Below the pieces are notes generated by a model that worked only from the letters and a program-made list of their open reading frames with translations, did not search any database and was not told where the DNA came from. Source: Themeda triandra (taxonomy: Eukaryota; Streptophyta; Magnoliopsida; Poales; Poaceae). From it: a DNA stretch of 64,000 nucleotides. Location of the stretch: NCBI GenBank assembly GCA_018135685.1, contig JAENPR010000756.1:62001-126000 (forward strand). Direction: 5' to 3'. Positions 11,912 through 23,629 of the stretch are shown here, piece after piece (the first letter of the stretch is position 1; the number at the start of each line of letters is the position of its first letter). The position numbers and the translations under genes are program-made.

Positions 11912-12518
11912 TTCCAGTCCCAAACCTGAAAATATCTCACCTCTGAATTTTTTGCCGGATGGGATTGCCCCCGTCAACCGGTTCCCAGAAAGGTCCAAAC
12001 TTTTCAGCCCCTCCGGGAAGGTGGCCGGCAGGCGGCCACGCAGAGAGTTGCCGGCGAGGTCGAGCGTCTGGAGGCACCGCAGCCGCCAGAGCTGCGGAGG
12101 AATCTCGCCGCGGAGCCCCGCCGAGGGAAAGGCGAGCGCTTTCAGCTCCGTGAGGCGAGCCACCGCCGGAGACAGCGCCCCGCCGAGGCCGCGACCGCCG
12201 GGCGCGAGCGCGAGGCCCACGACGCGGCCGGACCGCGCGTCGCACGTGACCCCCGGCCAGGAGCAATGGTGGCGCGCCCCGGATTCCGGCGACCAGTGCC
12301 GGAGAGCGTCGCCGGACCAGTGCCGGAGAGCGTCGCCGGCGCCGGAGCCGGAGGTGAGGGCGCGCCTGAGGTGGAGCAGCGCCGCCATGTCGTCGTCCTG
12401 CCGCTCCGGCGGCGAGGACGCGATCAATGGAGACGGTGGTGACGATGAGGAGGTGGAGCGCGAAGAGGACGGCGGTGAAGGCGGAGAGGCTGAGCGTGCT
12501 CTGGCGGAGGAAGGCCAT
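10526..12518 (-). pseudogene. RPK2/TOAD2-like LRR receptor kinase, shortened and damaged
   Basis: The product resembles RPK2-type leucine-rich-repeat receptor kinases, which act at the plasma membrane in developmental signalling. A hydrophobic signal peptide starts at the ATG at 12518 (MAFLRQSTLSLSAF). The LRR N-terminal cap (CSWPGVTC) is in a different frame, so a frame change is needed near 12430. Only three or four LRRs follow before the text runs into a GAA/poly-T tract at 11870-11910 and resumes just outside the membrane, so most of the long ectodomain usual for the family is missing. The transmembrane helix (about 11520-11570) and kinase look sound: AIKKL lysine, ILHRDVKPHN catalytic loop, SDFGLARL, and AGTFGYVAPEYA. 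A TGA at about 10557-10559 cuts the last nine residues; the frame beyond reads RLRELRPPSY and stops at 10526-10528, matching the family C-terminus. Probably a pseudogene, though the kinase could still be expressed. Confidence 0.8.
11870..11910. repeat. Poly(A)/(GAA)n microsatellite inside the receptor-kinase remnant
   Basis: A run of A followed by about seven AGA/GAA units on the + strand marks the point where most of the LRR ectodomain is missing. Read on the - strand it would encode a Leu/Phe run, which is not an LRR. It may be a repair scar or the tail of a small retroinsertion. Confidence 0.7.
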
Positions 12519-13670
12519 CGCCGACCAGTCGCCGACGAGGACGAGGACCCGGACCTCGAAGGAAGCGCCAAGCGGGAGCGGTGGTGGCGAGCTTTGTCTG
12601 GCTCTGTCACTGGCGACTGCCGACTGCGTGTCGATGGACCCACGCCCGGCAACGAAGAATGTATTGTGATTTCAGGAAATACGAGGGGGCGAAGTACGAA
12701 AGGGATGTTCATGGCTGCGTGGCCGGCTTCGTGGCGACTGCTGCCGTCGTCATCCTCTGTTCAACGCATTCACCTGCACGGCTTGGTGATTTACTTTTCG
12801 TTGCTTGGTCATGGTCACCCATTCTATAGGAATTCCATGGTAGTCTGAGAATTTACTGAGGTGGAAGGAATTGTAATCATCTTGGTTCTGGCCTAAATAC
12901 AGCCCCCCCAACTCATAGTAAAATTCAACCCGGTAAAATTCATAAAATTCAATCATACCATGGCATGTTTTTGTACCTGGTGGTGTTCGTCGCCAGGAGG
13001 CGGCACAGAGGAGCGCCGCGCCGGGATGCGGGCTCGCTGGGCGCCGCGCCTCCACGCCACCGGCCTCCCCACGCCCGCGCCGCCGGGCCGGCTCCGCCGC
13101 GCGCCGCCACAGCACCACCGCGCGCCGCGCCGCCGCTGCTCGGCCGGCCGCTCCGCCGCGCCGGGACCGGCTGGCCACGCCACGCCACCGGGCCCGCTCG
13201 CGGCGCCGCCAAAGCACTGCCTGGCGCGCGCCGCTGCTCGGCCGGCCGCTCCGCCGCCGCCGGGATGCCGCTCCGCCCGCGCGGCCGAGCCCGCTCGCCG
13301 CCCGCGCGGCCGCGCGACCGCCTCCACCGCCGGGCGCGCGCGGCCGGACGCCGCCCCCCTGCCTGCGCGCGTCGCTCGCCGCCGCCGCCTTTTTCAGTGG
13401 TTGGGAGTGAGGAGGAGGTGAATGGAACCCTAGAAGTTGAGAAGGAGCCTGTATTTATTTGCTGAGCTAGATTCTAGTAGAAGCTGAAGCCGGAAAGGAA
13501 GAAGCTGGGTAAAATCAGGTAGAATCCGTTTCCGATTCTCACCTTCGAAAACAACTTCTCAATCCTAACCGCACGATCGGAGATCCGATGGTCCTCATTT
13601 TCTTGATGACGTGGCATACCCAACCTTCCGAGGAGCCGTTGAGCTTTTTATTGTCTTAATGTTAGCGGTG
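12519..13670. other. GC-rich island with possible minus-strand promoter, no gene recognised
   Basis: 12960-13400 is strongly GC-rich, with a repeated CTGCTCGGCCGGCCGCTCCG block (about 13137 and 13234), so all frames are open and uninformative. On the - strand, 13470-13420 reads like a plant promoter/leader: an AAATAAATACAGG TATA-like stretch, then CTAGGGTTCC about 30 bases later. This could be a captured 5' end of a gene. The reading frames show no family I recognise. Confidence 0.3.
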
Positions 13671-15351
13671 CATGGGCTCGCTGGACACACGACCTCACTA
13701 AGTGGTGGTGTCTTTTTATTTAATTCAGGACGTAAGTGGCATGAACTCAAATAGCTTTAGCGCCTTTTTTTCTTTTTCTGATTTGATTCTCTCGCAAAGA
13801 TGTCCGGAGATATATATATTTTGGGTTGCTAGCCAATACGACAAAAAACAGAAATATACTACCTCAAGCGTTAGTGCCTTTTCTTTATTTCTATAACATG
13901 TTGGTGACTTCATTTAATTTTTCTGGTATTTTTGTTCATTTCTTCTATAATTCTCACTTGTCCGTCGTCTGAGGTTCGAACAAATTTATAAACTATTTTT
14001 TTAATAAATAATATTTTAAACTCCTACGTGCGCACACATAGAACATTGATAGCACCGGTCTCAAATGCAATTTATTTGCCTAGCCTCATTACGTACCAGC
14101 ACTACCTTTTATGTTGAGTATGCATGCCATGCAACAAAAATATATACTTAATTATATTTCTATGTGTGAGAAACACTTGGCATGGGTTACACATAACTTA
14201 CATGTGACTCCATGCTAGCAATGTATGGGGTCACCACACACACTACCTCACTAAGCGGTGGTGTCTTTTTTTTTTCAGGACGTACTCGGGACATATTGTC
14301 TACATTGCATGCCTTATAAACAATTTTATAAATTATTATTTAAAATAATGATATTATATATGTACATAACACACATCACCCCGCCAAGTGACGGTGTGTT
14401 CGTTGACAATATGCTGGTAACACACACACACTCTTGAGCCACCGATTTCATGTCATTCTTTGTTATTACATGGCTCACAATTAATTGCTAGATATAAAAG
14501 TTTACGATGTCTTTTGTTTTATAGACCAAACAATTTTTGAGATTGCAGTTATGGGTCAGAAGATGATATAGTGCCCTTGCCCTACCATGTCATCTTCATG
14601 GATTGCTAGGTTTGTTCAACCAAAACTTGTTAACGCTACACATGTGCACACACAATGCTCCATCTGATGATTGCCTTGCTAATATTTCATCTTTGATTTT
14701 AGATGCCCAATATGGATGGATATGAATGAGGCGACCAAACTCATCCGTGAGGAATAACAACGCTACGGAATTCACACTCCGATAATCGAGTTGACCGTGC
14801 ATATCACAGAGGAGGATCTGCAAAAGGCTATTGATGCCTGGATGGATCTACATCTAACTCATGTTCTTTGAACAACTTTATAAACTATGTTTCATATATA
14901 ATATCTTAAACTCCTAGGACACACCAACTTTCCAAGCAACACATCTTGAACATTAAAAACACCATGGAGACAACTTTTCATCTAGGCGACCTTCAACAAC
15001 TACTTTTAATAAATAATGTTTAAACTCCTAAAACACACCGCACCATAGAGACACCAACTTTTCATCTAGGCGACAGTCACTAAGAAGAATTTTGACTTGG
15101 AGAACACGTTTTTTCTCTTTCACCCATAAAGCAAAACCGGATACATGTTAACACACTTTTTTGTCGCCTCCATAAGGCTATGTGATACACCACCTCACTA
15201 AAGTTGTGGCATTTTTATTTGTTTTGCTAACAGGCCCATGGTTTCTCTTATAAGAATCAAATTTGTCTCTTGTCCATTTCTCCTTTACACAATTGTTGTC
15301 TATGTCATTTGCCTTATAGACAATTTTGTAAACTATTATTTCAAAAATAAT
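13670..15351. repeat. AT-rich tract with degenerate 'CACCTCACTAAG' repeats
   Basis: The motif CCTCACTAAGTGGTGGTGTC occurs at about 13693 and, with changes, at about 14247 and 15190. Each is followed by a T-rich stretch, and two of them by 'caggacgta'. Related phrases ('caattttataaactatt', 'aaactcctacg', 'catctaggcgac') also recur through 13980-15330. It looks like old, internally repeated transposon debris. No coding sequence was found. Confidence 0.45.
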
Positions 15352-15473
15352 ACTCCCTCCGTTCCAAATTATAAGGCATTCCAAAAATCTTGGAGAGTCA
15401 AAATATCTCAAGTTTGACTAAATTTATATGATAGAATAATAATATTTATGATGACAACTAAATACCATTAGAT
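15352..15473. mobile_element. Truncated Mariner/Stowaway-type MITE
   Basis: Starts with TACTCCCTCCGTTCCAAATT, the hallmark end of a very common grass MITE group, and continues with 'tttgactaaatttatat' and 'ataccattagattc', the usual interior. It stops abruptly at the GC-rich block at 15474. The opposite inverted repeat is missing, so it was cut by a later event. Confidence 0.65.
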
Positions 15474-16199
15474 TCCTGGATGAGCGCGAGCACACCCGCC
15501 TTGAGCTCCAGCTCTGGCACCGGCGCCGTGCGGCGGCACTGCCGCGACGCGAGCGGCCGCCAGGAGGTCCGTGACGTCGGCGGCGAGCCCGAGGTCCGCG
15601 ACGGGGAGCAGGTCGAGCAGCGTGGCCAGGTCGTGCTGGAGCTCCCGCGTGCGCGCCGCCACCTCGTCCGACTGCAGCAGCAGCCGTGTGCGGCTCCGCG
15701 CATCGCAGTCCACCACCAGCGCCTGGCCACAGACGCGAAGACCGCCCTCCGGAACGGCGTCGGCGCCTCGGCGTCCGCGAGGTCGATCCTCGCGTCGCGC
15801 GCTTCCCCGAGGGAGTCTGCGGCGATTCTGACCCCGACGAGGCGGGCGCTGCGGTCCTCCTCCGTGGCGACCGTGGTGGGCGACGAGTGCGGGCACGACC
15901 CTGCAGGAGCGGGCGGGTCGGCGGCGCTGACTGCGCGGCGGGACGCGGGGGCGGAGATGGCGCGGGCGAAGGAGTCGGCTGCGGAGGCAGAGAGGAAGGT
16001 GGAGGAGCTGCTGCGCGCGCTCGGCATGGCGGACGAGCTAGAGAGGGCCAAGGAGAGCAGCGAGTCTAGCTCCAACCTGTTCGAGCTCGAGAGCCTGCCG
16101 GCGTTCCAAGAAAAAGATACCGAGATGCCGCGTTCCAGAACCGCCGCCAAGACGATGGCGTCGAGGAGCGCCGCGGAGAAGGACGACTGGCGGACCTGA
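15474..16199. pseudogene. Chimeric block of apparent gene fragments
   Basis: Two coding-like pieces lie in opposite directions. On the - strand, 15890-15474 reads as a helical segment containing RTRLLLQSDEVAARTRELQH and LATLLDLLPVADLG, which resembles the N-terminal helical region of plant U-box E3 ligases (PUB12/13 type). On the + strand, about 15940-16199 reads as an acidic helical stretch (AEAERKVEELLRALGMADEL) and then SSNLFELESLPAF, which resembles the S-S-D-L-F-E-I-E motif of phytochrome kinase substrate-like proteins. No single gene explains both. The pattern fits gene-fragment capture by a transposon (Pack-type or Helitron), but I could not identify element ends. Family assignments are tentative. 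Confidence 0.4.
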
Positions 16200-16465
16200 C
16201 CATGTGGCCCCAGTGCTAGTTGGGCAAAACCACCCTCCAATACCCCCAAGGAGGTTATTTAGACTTATAAACGTATTTTAAGGTGACGGTTTTATACTCG
16301 AGGGTATTATGTTGGCCAACGCCCATACTCCCGGGGGATTTAGACTTTTTCCATTCCTCTAAATACGTACAGTAGTACTGTATGTTTCAACGCTCGCGCT
16401 CTTCATCCGAAAGACCGGCGAATCTCTCTCTGCAAGTCGTCGCCTGTCTGCGAGGAGCACAGCGA
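16200..16465. other. Junction into unit 2
   Basis: 16200-16380 has repeated phrases ('cccccaaggagg...atttagactt' and 'cccgggggatttagactt') and no gene. From 16381 the sequence matches unit 1 near 141 and unit 4 near 46298 ('ctcgcgctctt'), marking the left edge of unit 2 before the LINE leader begins about 16466. Confidence 0.5.
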
Positions 16466-18242
16466 AGATCTCCCGCTGCCCCTCGCCGGCGGCAGCCTTG
16501 GCCCCGTCCCCGCCGGCCCCTCGCCACCACCCCGCTAGCCCCTCGCCGCCTCCGCCCCTGTCCGCTGCTGCACCTTGTGCCGCCTGGTGGCTTAGAGGCA
16601 CGCGCTGGCAGCGTGGTGCTCCTCGCCTTTAGCCCCCCACCGGCGCTGAGGACTTTAGCCCCGGTGGCCATCTCTGTCTCTGGCGTCAGCCATGGCCTCG
16701 GCTGCTACCTTGGCCTGAATCAGTCCCATCTTCAGTTGTTGCTGCTCTGGTGGTGTCTGAAGATCTGGCGGGTGACCTGTTCGATGCTTTGCCTGCCTCA
16801 ACAGGTTTGAGCTGCAGGAAAGGCGAGGTCAACATTCAAGCTACACCTGCAGCTGCAGCTTCTTCTCGGGCTATAGCTCCGGTGTTCTAAAGAGGTGTGT
16901 CTCCCCTGTTTTCTCCCTCCTCTGCTCAACTTCGCTCCAGGTTTAAAGCTTCAATCGGATCTCTGGAATGGCCTTCACCGGCCGGCCGGTCTCTCGATCC
17001 GTATTGCATCGATCCTCTTTGGTTCTGGTGGCGGATTTTGGTTCCCATCAACATTTCGAGCACAAATTTGATCACCTGTGGCCAAGACTTTTGGCTTTTT
17101 TTTCGAGATAAAATTTTCAACAAAAAAGATATGGTTGAACTTGTTTGATATGGGAAAAACATTATCCAAATAGGAAATCGCTGAACCACACTTTGAAAGG
17201 TTCCTTTTGGTGCAGAGATGTGCTAAAATTGCTGGTGTCTTTCAAATCCTTTTCTGAAGTCAGATTCAAAATGGTTGAACTTGTTTTTTCTGGTCTGATA
17301 AATGGAACCAGCAGCCATTGCAACTTGAATATCCTGAACTCTACTCTTTTGCAAAGAATAAACTTATCTCTGTCAGCAACTTTTTCTCTCACCCCCACAT
17401 CGAAAATATCTTCAGTCTTCCTCTTTCAACTGAACCCTTCAATCAACCACAGATTGTGCAGTCCTTCATTAACCATTTTGATTTTACTGAAATGCATGAT
17501 TTCTGGAAATGAAATTGGGGGAATTTCTCAGTACCAAAGACCTACAACTACAAGTTCTTGATGGGCCACAGTCAAGTTCACCAAGTCTACAATTGGCTAT
17601 GGGATTGTTTATGTCAAACCGAACACAAAGTATTTTCCTGGTCACTCCTAAAAGACCAACTTAGCACAAGAAATATTATAAGGAGAAAGAATATGCATCT
17701 GAAATCCTATAATTGTGTTGTGTACTCTGCCAGCAAAGTGTTGAAGAGACAAATGCTCATCTTTTTCCTGCTAAAACCTGCTGGAGTTTGATTGGCATTG
17801 TAATTCAGGCAGATTCTGATATCCTACAGGCAGTTATGCAAATCAGAAATCAAGCTAACCCTAACTTTTTCCTGATGGCAGCTATATTGATGCCTTGGGG
17901 TGTCTGGACTCAGGAATGATTTCATTTTTAAAGGAATCCAACCGAGTGTTCTTGCAGTTTAAGAAATTTTCAGAAACTTCTGCTTAATGAAATACATGCG
18001 GTTGCATGTTCTCGAAAAAAAAAGGAAATTTTCAGAAAGGAAATGAAGATCTTTTCCTTGAGGGCAAAGGCTTAATTCACCCATGCTGTTGATTTATGGA
18101 TTCAAAATCTGTTGTAACCGCCCTTCTTGTTCTTCTCCCTTTTGTTTCCTGAAGCTCCTTTGTATTCTTTACTTTTGGCTTATTTTTTTAATAAATTCCC
18201 TGTAGGGGCCTCGGCCCCTCCAGTTTCGTCCAAAAAAAAAAA
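16466..18242 (+). mobile_element. LINE remnant upstream of NLR2 with ORF2 C-terminal region
   Basis: This is the longest of the three upstream LINE copies. The leader (16480-16890) matches the NLR1 and NLR3 leaders. From about 17190 to 17940, broken frames read as the end of a plant LINE ORF2, including WCRDVLKLLVSFKSFSEVRF and the zinc-binding tail YNWLWDCLCQTEHKVFSW, LLKDQLSTRNIIRRKNMHL and CQQSVEETNAHLF. The 3' end is AATAAATTCCC, a GGGGCCTCGGCCCC hairpin and poly(A) ending at 18242, then GACTGACAAGAAC, which corresponds to the single empty site before NLR4. The endonuclease and most of the reverse transcriptase are deleted. The element is dead. Confidence 0.75.
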
Positions 18243-18334
18243 GACTGACAAGAACTTAGTTTTGGCTTGTCAACTAAATATTTGTTCGTTTGTGATTTCT
18301 TATACAGGTGGTTCGACAAGTAAGCCTCCGAAAT

Positions 18335-21300
18335 ATGAGTGGATTGGAGGCAGCTTTAGTATCTGGGCTGCTCAAGGTTGCAAGCAACAGGCTTATTACT
18401 CTGATAGCCAATGAGTTTCACTCCATCAAGGGTGTGACGAAAGACCTATCTGAACTGCAGAGTCTACTTGAGGAGATCTCGAGATGGCTAATCCAAGCTC
18501 AGGACAGAGCAGTAGTAGACAGTGAGTTACCACTTGGTTGGGTAATTTAACTGAAAAATGTCGCTTATGATATTGATGATTTACTAGATGAAGTCCGCCT
18601 AAAAGCTGAGAAACACAACATAGACAGCAGCGGTGACAAGCATGCTGTAGTTGACTTCTTCTGTGCAAAACCGAAGACATTTATGTTTCGATGTAAGGTG
18701 TCCCATAAGATCAAGGCAATCAAGCTCAGATTGGCGGAAATCGTGAAGCAAAGAAGTGACATGAATACTATGCTGCCAAATTTATCTATCAGTCAACTTG
18801 TTCCGAGCCAAAGCACTGCAACTGATGAGCTATACCTGTTGGGTAACCCTGACGAGTCAAAAATACCAAAAAGAGATCGAGAGAAAGATGAAATTATATC
18901 AAAGCTTGTAGAATTTAATGAAAGAGACAATTTCCTGATAGTTTCTATTGTCGGGATAGGCGGATCTGGCAAAACTACTTTGGCCAAAAACATATGCCAT
19001 GATGAGAAGATAAAAGAGCACTTCAAAGATGAAATATTCCGAGTCCATGTATCTCGGGAATTTGATGCACACAGGCTTATTGGCAAGCTGTTTGAAGTGA
19101 TCAGTAAGGAATCATCAGATACTCATCCCCTACCACACAAGCTTGATGTGATTTTAGACAAGATAACAAATAAAAAGTTTCTTCTTGTCTTGGATGATGC
19201 TTGGCATAAGAGTAGACTTGACTGGGAAAAGTTCTTGCTTCATTTTAAAAGCAGTTTTCCTGGAAGCAGGGTGCTGCTAACTACTCGTGATAAAAAGGTT
19301 GCAGAAGCAGTGGGATCTTGGCACACACACAGCATGGTATTCTTATCAGAGACGGAGAGCTGGGACTTCTTCATTAAGATTTCTGGGTGGACTCCGGATG
19401 AAGGCTCTGAGCTTACACAAGCTGGAAAAGAGATTGTGAAGAAATGTGGCGGGGTTCCTCTAGCAATAAAAATTCTTGGGGGTGTTTTCCGTGGCAGAAG
19501 TGAAACCGACATTTGGAGTTCTATAAGAGGAGGAAGAAACTTATGGAATGACGAGAATACAGAAGATCAAGTGTTTGCATGTTTGAAATTTAGCTATTTT
19601 CGTTTGGAAAATCATCTAAAGCAGTGTTTTACATTTTGCTCTATATTCCCGAAAGGATATGCAATACAGAAAGAGCATTTGATTGGACAATGGATAGCAC
19701 ATGGATTTGTCAGTTCACAGTATCAAGATCAACTACAAGACATTGGACGTCAGTACTTTGATTCTCTTGTGAATGTCGGGTTTCTTCAAGATTCATTTGA
19801 ATATTATGTGGATAGATATAGAGTGGTACCAGCATACAAGATGCATGACTTGATTCATGATCTTGCTCAAAACATTTTACAACATGAAGTGGTGGCATTT
19901 CCTCTGGAGAATAGGGCTAAAGATTTTACTCTTAGATGCGGATATTTATCTGTGATGGCATGCACTGAAAACATCGAGTGGCGGTTAGTTGACAAGGCCC
20001 GTGCTCTATATGTCTCTGATGAGAACATAAAATTTACTAAACCAGTTAGGAAGAGCACCTCTATCCGCAGTGTGGTTCTGGACTACACAATGTTTACTTC
20101 ATTTCCACAATTCATATTGAAGTTTGAACATCTTGGATATCTTGAAATGCGCAATGTCTGTTTCACAGAATTTCCAGAAGCTATGTCAAGCTGTTGGAAC
20201 TTGCAGTCACTTTATTTTATCAGTTGCAAAGGTTTTGTTACGTTACCTGAGTCTGTTGGCAAGCTTAAGAAGCTAAGAACTCTGGGGCTGAGATTTAATA
20301 CCGACCTTGAGAGTTTGCCTCAGTCCATTGGTGATTGTCAACATCTTGAATCATTGGATCTGAATGAATGTGATAAGTTCAGAGAGTTACCAAGCACCAT
20401 TGGTAAAATCAAAAACCTAATGGTCCTTCACATACACACATGTGTATGTCTGAAACAATTGCCGTCACAATTCATTGGGGAGTTCAGCAGCTTGCACACA
20501 ATCAAATTAGATTATTGTTCGCACTTCCAGGACCTGCCGGGCACATTTTCTTGCAAGACGTTACGTACTCTTGACCTCTCTAACACCAAAGTTATCGTGC
20601 TACCCCAATGGGTCACTACAATTGGTACTCTAGAATGTATAAACCTTTACTCCTGCAACGAGCTGGTGGAGTTGCCTAAAGGTATAGGTAATTTGAAAAG
20701 ATTGACAGTTTTGAACCTAGAGCATTGCTTGAAACTGCGTTGCATACCATCAGGTCTGGGACAACTGACTTGTTTAAGTAAACTGGGTTTGTTTGTAGTG
20801 GGGTGTGGTACAGATGATGCAACAATCTCCGAGCTTGAGAATCTTGATAAGCTAAGTGGTCACATGACAATTACAAACCTTCAGTTTGTGAAGGATTTAG
20901 ATGATGCAAAGAAGGCTTGCTTGAAGCGGAAGAATAACATACAGCGGCTAGAGTTGCGGTGGACTTCAATTGAAACTGAAGAACTGTTACCATTAGATAT
21001 GGAACAAGAGCAGGGTGTGTTAAACGCTCTTGAACCACCATCAGAAGTTGAGAATTTGATAATCAGTGGTTACCAAGGTACATGTTTGCCATGGTGGATT
21101 ATGAAGGAAGGCTGTCCCTGTCAGTTCCTTTCTCTAACTGGATTGATACTATGCGACATTCCTAACGTGAAGCATATGGGAGGACTTTCTATACTGCCTT
21201 CGCTGAAATACCTCAGCCTGTCCGAAATGGCTAATTTAGAGGAGCTGTGGACTACAACATGTGGAACGGAAACAGGGGAATACTGCTTTCCTGTCCTGTC

Positions 21301-22078
21301 CAGTCTAAAAATACGGGGCTGTCCAAAACTGAATGTGAAGCCTCACTTCCCACTGTCACTGGAGGACCTGTGTTTAGGTAAAAGCAGCTTGCAGCTGCTA
21401 TTACCAGGCTTCTCTGATCCACTACACCCGCCTATCGATGAATCCACACCGTCCAGCAGTGAGAATTTGGTGGTCCGTCGCCTCAGAAACTTGGAATTGG
21501 CAGGATTGAACACATCATCATTTGGCCGGGATTTTCTGCAGCAGGAGCAGCACCGCACTGAACTGGAGACCTTGGGCATCAAAAGCCGTGGTGACCTGAT
21601 AGAATTACTTGAGAGCATCGACGAATGCCCCAGCATTGGTGTGTCTCCGGAGTTGCTCGAAGAACTGCGCTCTCTACCATATCTCTCTGATACCGTAATG
21701 TTTGACAGCGCTTTTCAATCAACAGAGCACCTTAGGTCCCTCGGCGTCACCGTGCTGAACATTATGTTTTGGCGCTATCTGAAGAAATTGCCTGAGGCGA
21801 TTCAGCACCTCACCTCCCTTGAAGAACTGCATCTGAACTCTTGCAAGTCACTGACCGTGTTACCGGAGGGGATTGGACAACTCTGTGCACTTCGTCGGCT
21901 TTGGATCCAGCATTGCCCTGCCCTTGAATGCCTGCCCCAATCCATACAACGCCTTACTGGTCTCAAGGATTTGTTAATTGCTCATAACTGTCCTCACTTG
22001 GCAAGGTTATACAAGAAAGACGTGGGGCCAGAATGGCACCTCGTGTCTCACATTCCCGTTGTTCATATAGAAGATTAG
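18335..22078 (+). pseudogene. NLR2: CC-NB-ARC-LRR gene with one nonsense codon
   Basis: The start ATG (18335) sits 18-20 bases after a TTATACAG acceptor, as in the other copies. The frame is open for 1248 codons except for a TAA at 18548-18550 (codon 72; paralogues have AAA for Lys in WVIKLKN), which truncates the coiled coil. Everything downstream is intact: P-loop GIGGSGKTT, kinase-2 LLVLDDAW, RNBS-B, GLPL CGGVPLA, RNBS-D CFTFCSIFPKG, MHD KMHDLIHD and a full LRR domain ending ...IPVVHIED. An ATG at 18683 could start an 1131-residue product lacking most of the coiled coil, but it has no special context. A single nonsense mutation in an otherwise clean frame implies recent inactivation, an allele segregating in the population, or a sequence error. 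Confidence 0.88.
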
Positions 22079-22563
22079 GGGTGCTATGGGCATGGGGAAG
22101 GCGGCAGCATCCAACAGTCGGTACGTTCTACAGTACCTGTTACTACTGATTCTTAATTTCAACTCTACGTTTATGTTATGGTGAAGTCCTGGTGGGAGGA
22201 GATACTTTATATGATATGTGTTATTACTGTTCTATACTTCCATGTATTGACAGACTTCTGATGCGATCGCATTAGTATCAGCGACAACAGACTCATTACG
22301 CGCGCTTCCTCATGCTTATGCAGGCTTCAGGTTTCGGGGATTAAGAAGGATTTGCTGTCGCCGTGTCGATGATTGATCACACTGCTAGACGAAGCACGGC
22401 AGGTCCATTGCACAATCGATTTAGTAATGCACAGCTTCATGGTATACCAAGAGTTTGGTTGTTGTTGTTGTATGAACTCAAATATATAAAAAAAAAAAAA
22501 AACAGACTCCCGTTGATTCTCCGGTAGTCTTGTACCAAGCGTGGCAGGAATCTTTTCTTGTCA
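22079..22563. other. Unit-2 downstream block
   Basis: Collinear with the 3' flanks of NLR1 and NLR3 ('gggcatgggg', 'gcgatcgcattagtatcagc', 'tgattgatcacactgctaga'). A poly(A)-containing piece at about 22485-22525 replaces the 'ctcagtggctgg' text of the other copies, so it is a small private insertion. No gene. Confidence 0.6.
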
Positions 22564-22690
22564 GGGCTTGTTCGGTTCCCAGGTAACTGTAGCCTGGGAC
22601 GATTTCTAGCCGAATTACTTATCTAATTTATATAATCTTTGATCAGCAGGAACGATTCCTCCGTGGAATCCTGCCCAACCGAACAAGCCC
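22564..22690. mobile_element. Tourist-like MITE (best-preserved copy)
   Basis: 127 bp with inverted ends GGGCTTGTTCGGTT and AACCGAACAAGCCC, followed by TTA on the right; unit 1 preserves TTA on the left. TTA target duplications are typical of PIF/Harbinger-derived Tourist MITEs. Decayed copies occupy the same position in the other three units. Confidence 0.75.
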
Positions 22691-23187
22691 TTATAAAGAA
22701 GGGTCAAGGGTTCAAAGAGACCCATGATGTTGTCTTTGTATTTGTTTTTCGTGAATGCCACGTTGAGAAGTTTGGACTTATTTTTTGCATTTTTCTTTGA
22801 TCAGCCACTTATTTTTCGTATTTTTCTTTGAATGTGCATGTTGTGGGCTCGGCTATGTGCCTATGTGGCTGGGAGAAAATTGCACACATGGAATCCAATC
22901 ACCTTGCATGCGTGTCGGGGTGACGGCAAAGGAGGACCGGAGTGGACGGCAACGGCGAGGCCTCCTCGGAACGGGAAAAAAAACACGACGGCGAACGGCA
23001 AATAACCGCGCGTCCTTGCGAGCCGCGAATCACGGCAAGACACCGCACAAGCCCGCTCTTTCCTAAACAAGCCGGTGTCCAGAACGTTTGCATTAAATAA
23101 CATTTAAAAAAATATTTTTGATGTGATGGAGAATTTTCTTTTTGCACAGTGGAATTTTGGGGGGGAATTTAGGGAACTAAACAAGGC
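22691..23187. other. End of unit 2 and a GGCCTTGTTTAGTTCC-type MITE end
   Basis: Unit homology fades about 22870, after 'tgtgggctcggctatgtgcc', short of the LEO1 exon. 22880-23090 is unique and mixed in composition with no recognised gene. 23100-23187 ends in GGAACTAAACAAGGCC-like text (read from 23172) with a GATGTGATGGA interior, the right half of a common grass MITE; its left end is not clear. Confidence 0.45.
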
Positions 23188-23624
23188 CATAATCGCTGTC
23201 GTGGGGGCTCAAAGGAGAAACTAGAATCTGCTCTGAGTTGGAGTGTTGTTCTAGCCTTGTATTAGGTACTTGCTTTCATCCAAGAAAATAGTCTGTCTAG
23301 CGGTTCTGAACATCTTCTACTTTCTACGATGATATCTTGTTGACTAACTTGGTTATTGTTCTGCCTCTTGCAAGGGAGCAGAGTGCAGCTGATGGATTTG
23401 TAACCCTGTCTGTAATCAGCACGAGTGTGAAGTGTCGCCATATACGTCCATACCACCATGCTGCATGTAGCTTCTCTCCACTCTTCTGTGAAACACTGGG
23501 TATATATGCTGATCATCTTGCAGTCTCTTTTATTTTTTGTCACAAAGATTTCACAAGATATCATCATCTTCTTGCATCGCTCTGTTTCATTGAGTCTCAA
23601 GTACAGATTGTCGAACATAGCTTT
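23188..23624. other. Unit-3 upstream block
   Basis: Matches 45812-46130 in unit 4 ('gagttggagtgttgttct', 'ctaacttggttattgttctg', 'tgcagtctct/tccagtctct', 'caagtacagattg'). Non-coding. It continues on the far side of the Copia element at 34659 ('ttaattatgttctacaatc'), proving the element split a once-continuous block. Confidence 0.75.
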
Positions 23625-23629
23625 GAAGT

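Noticed and set aside
12953..13465. Alanine/arginine-rich frames on both strands
   Set aside because: Same composition artefact. The translations are low-complexity, with no domain signature. Only a possible promoter-like stretch is mentioned.
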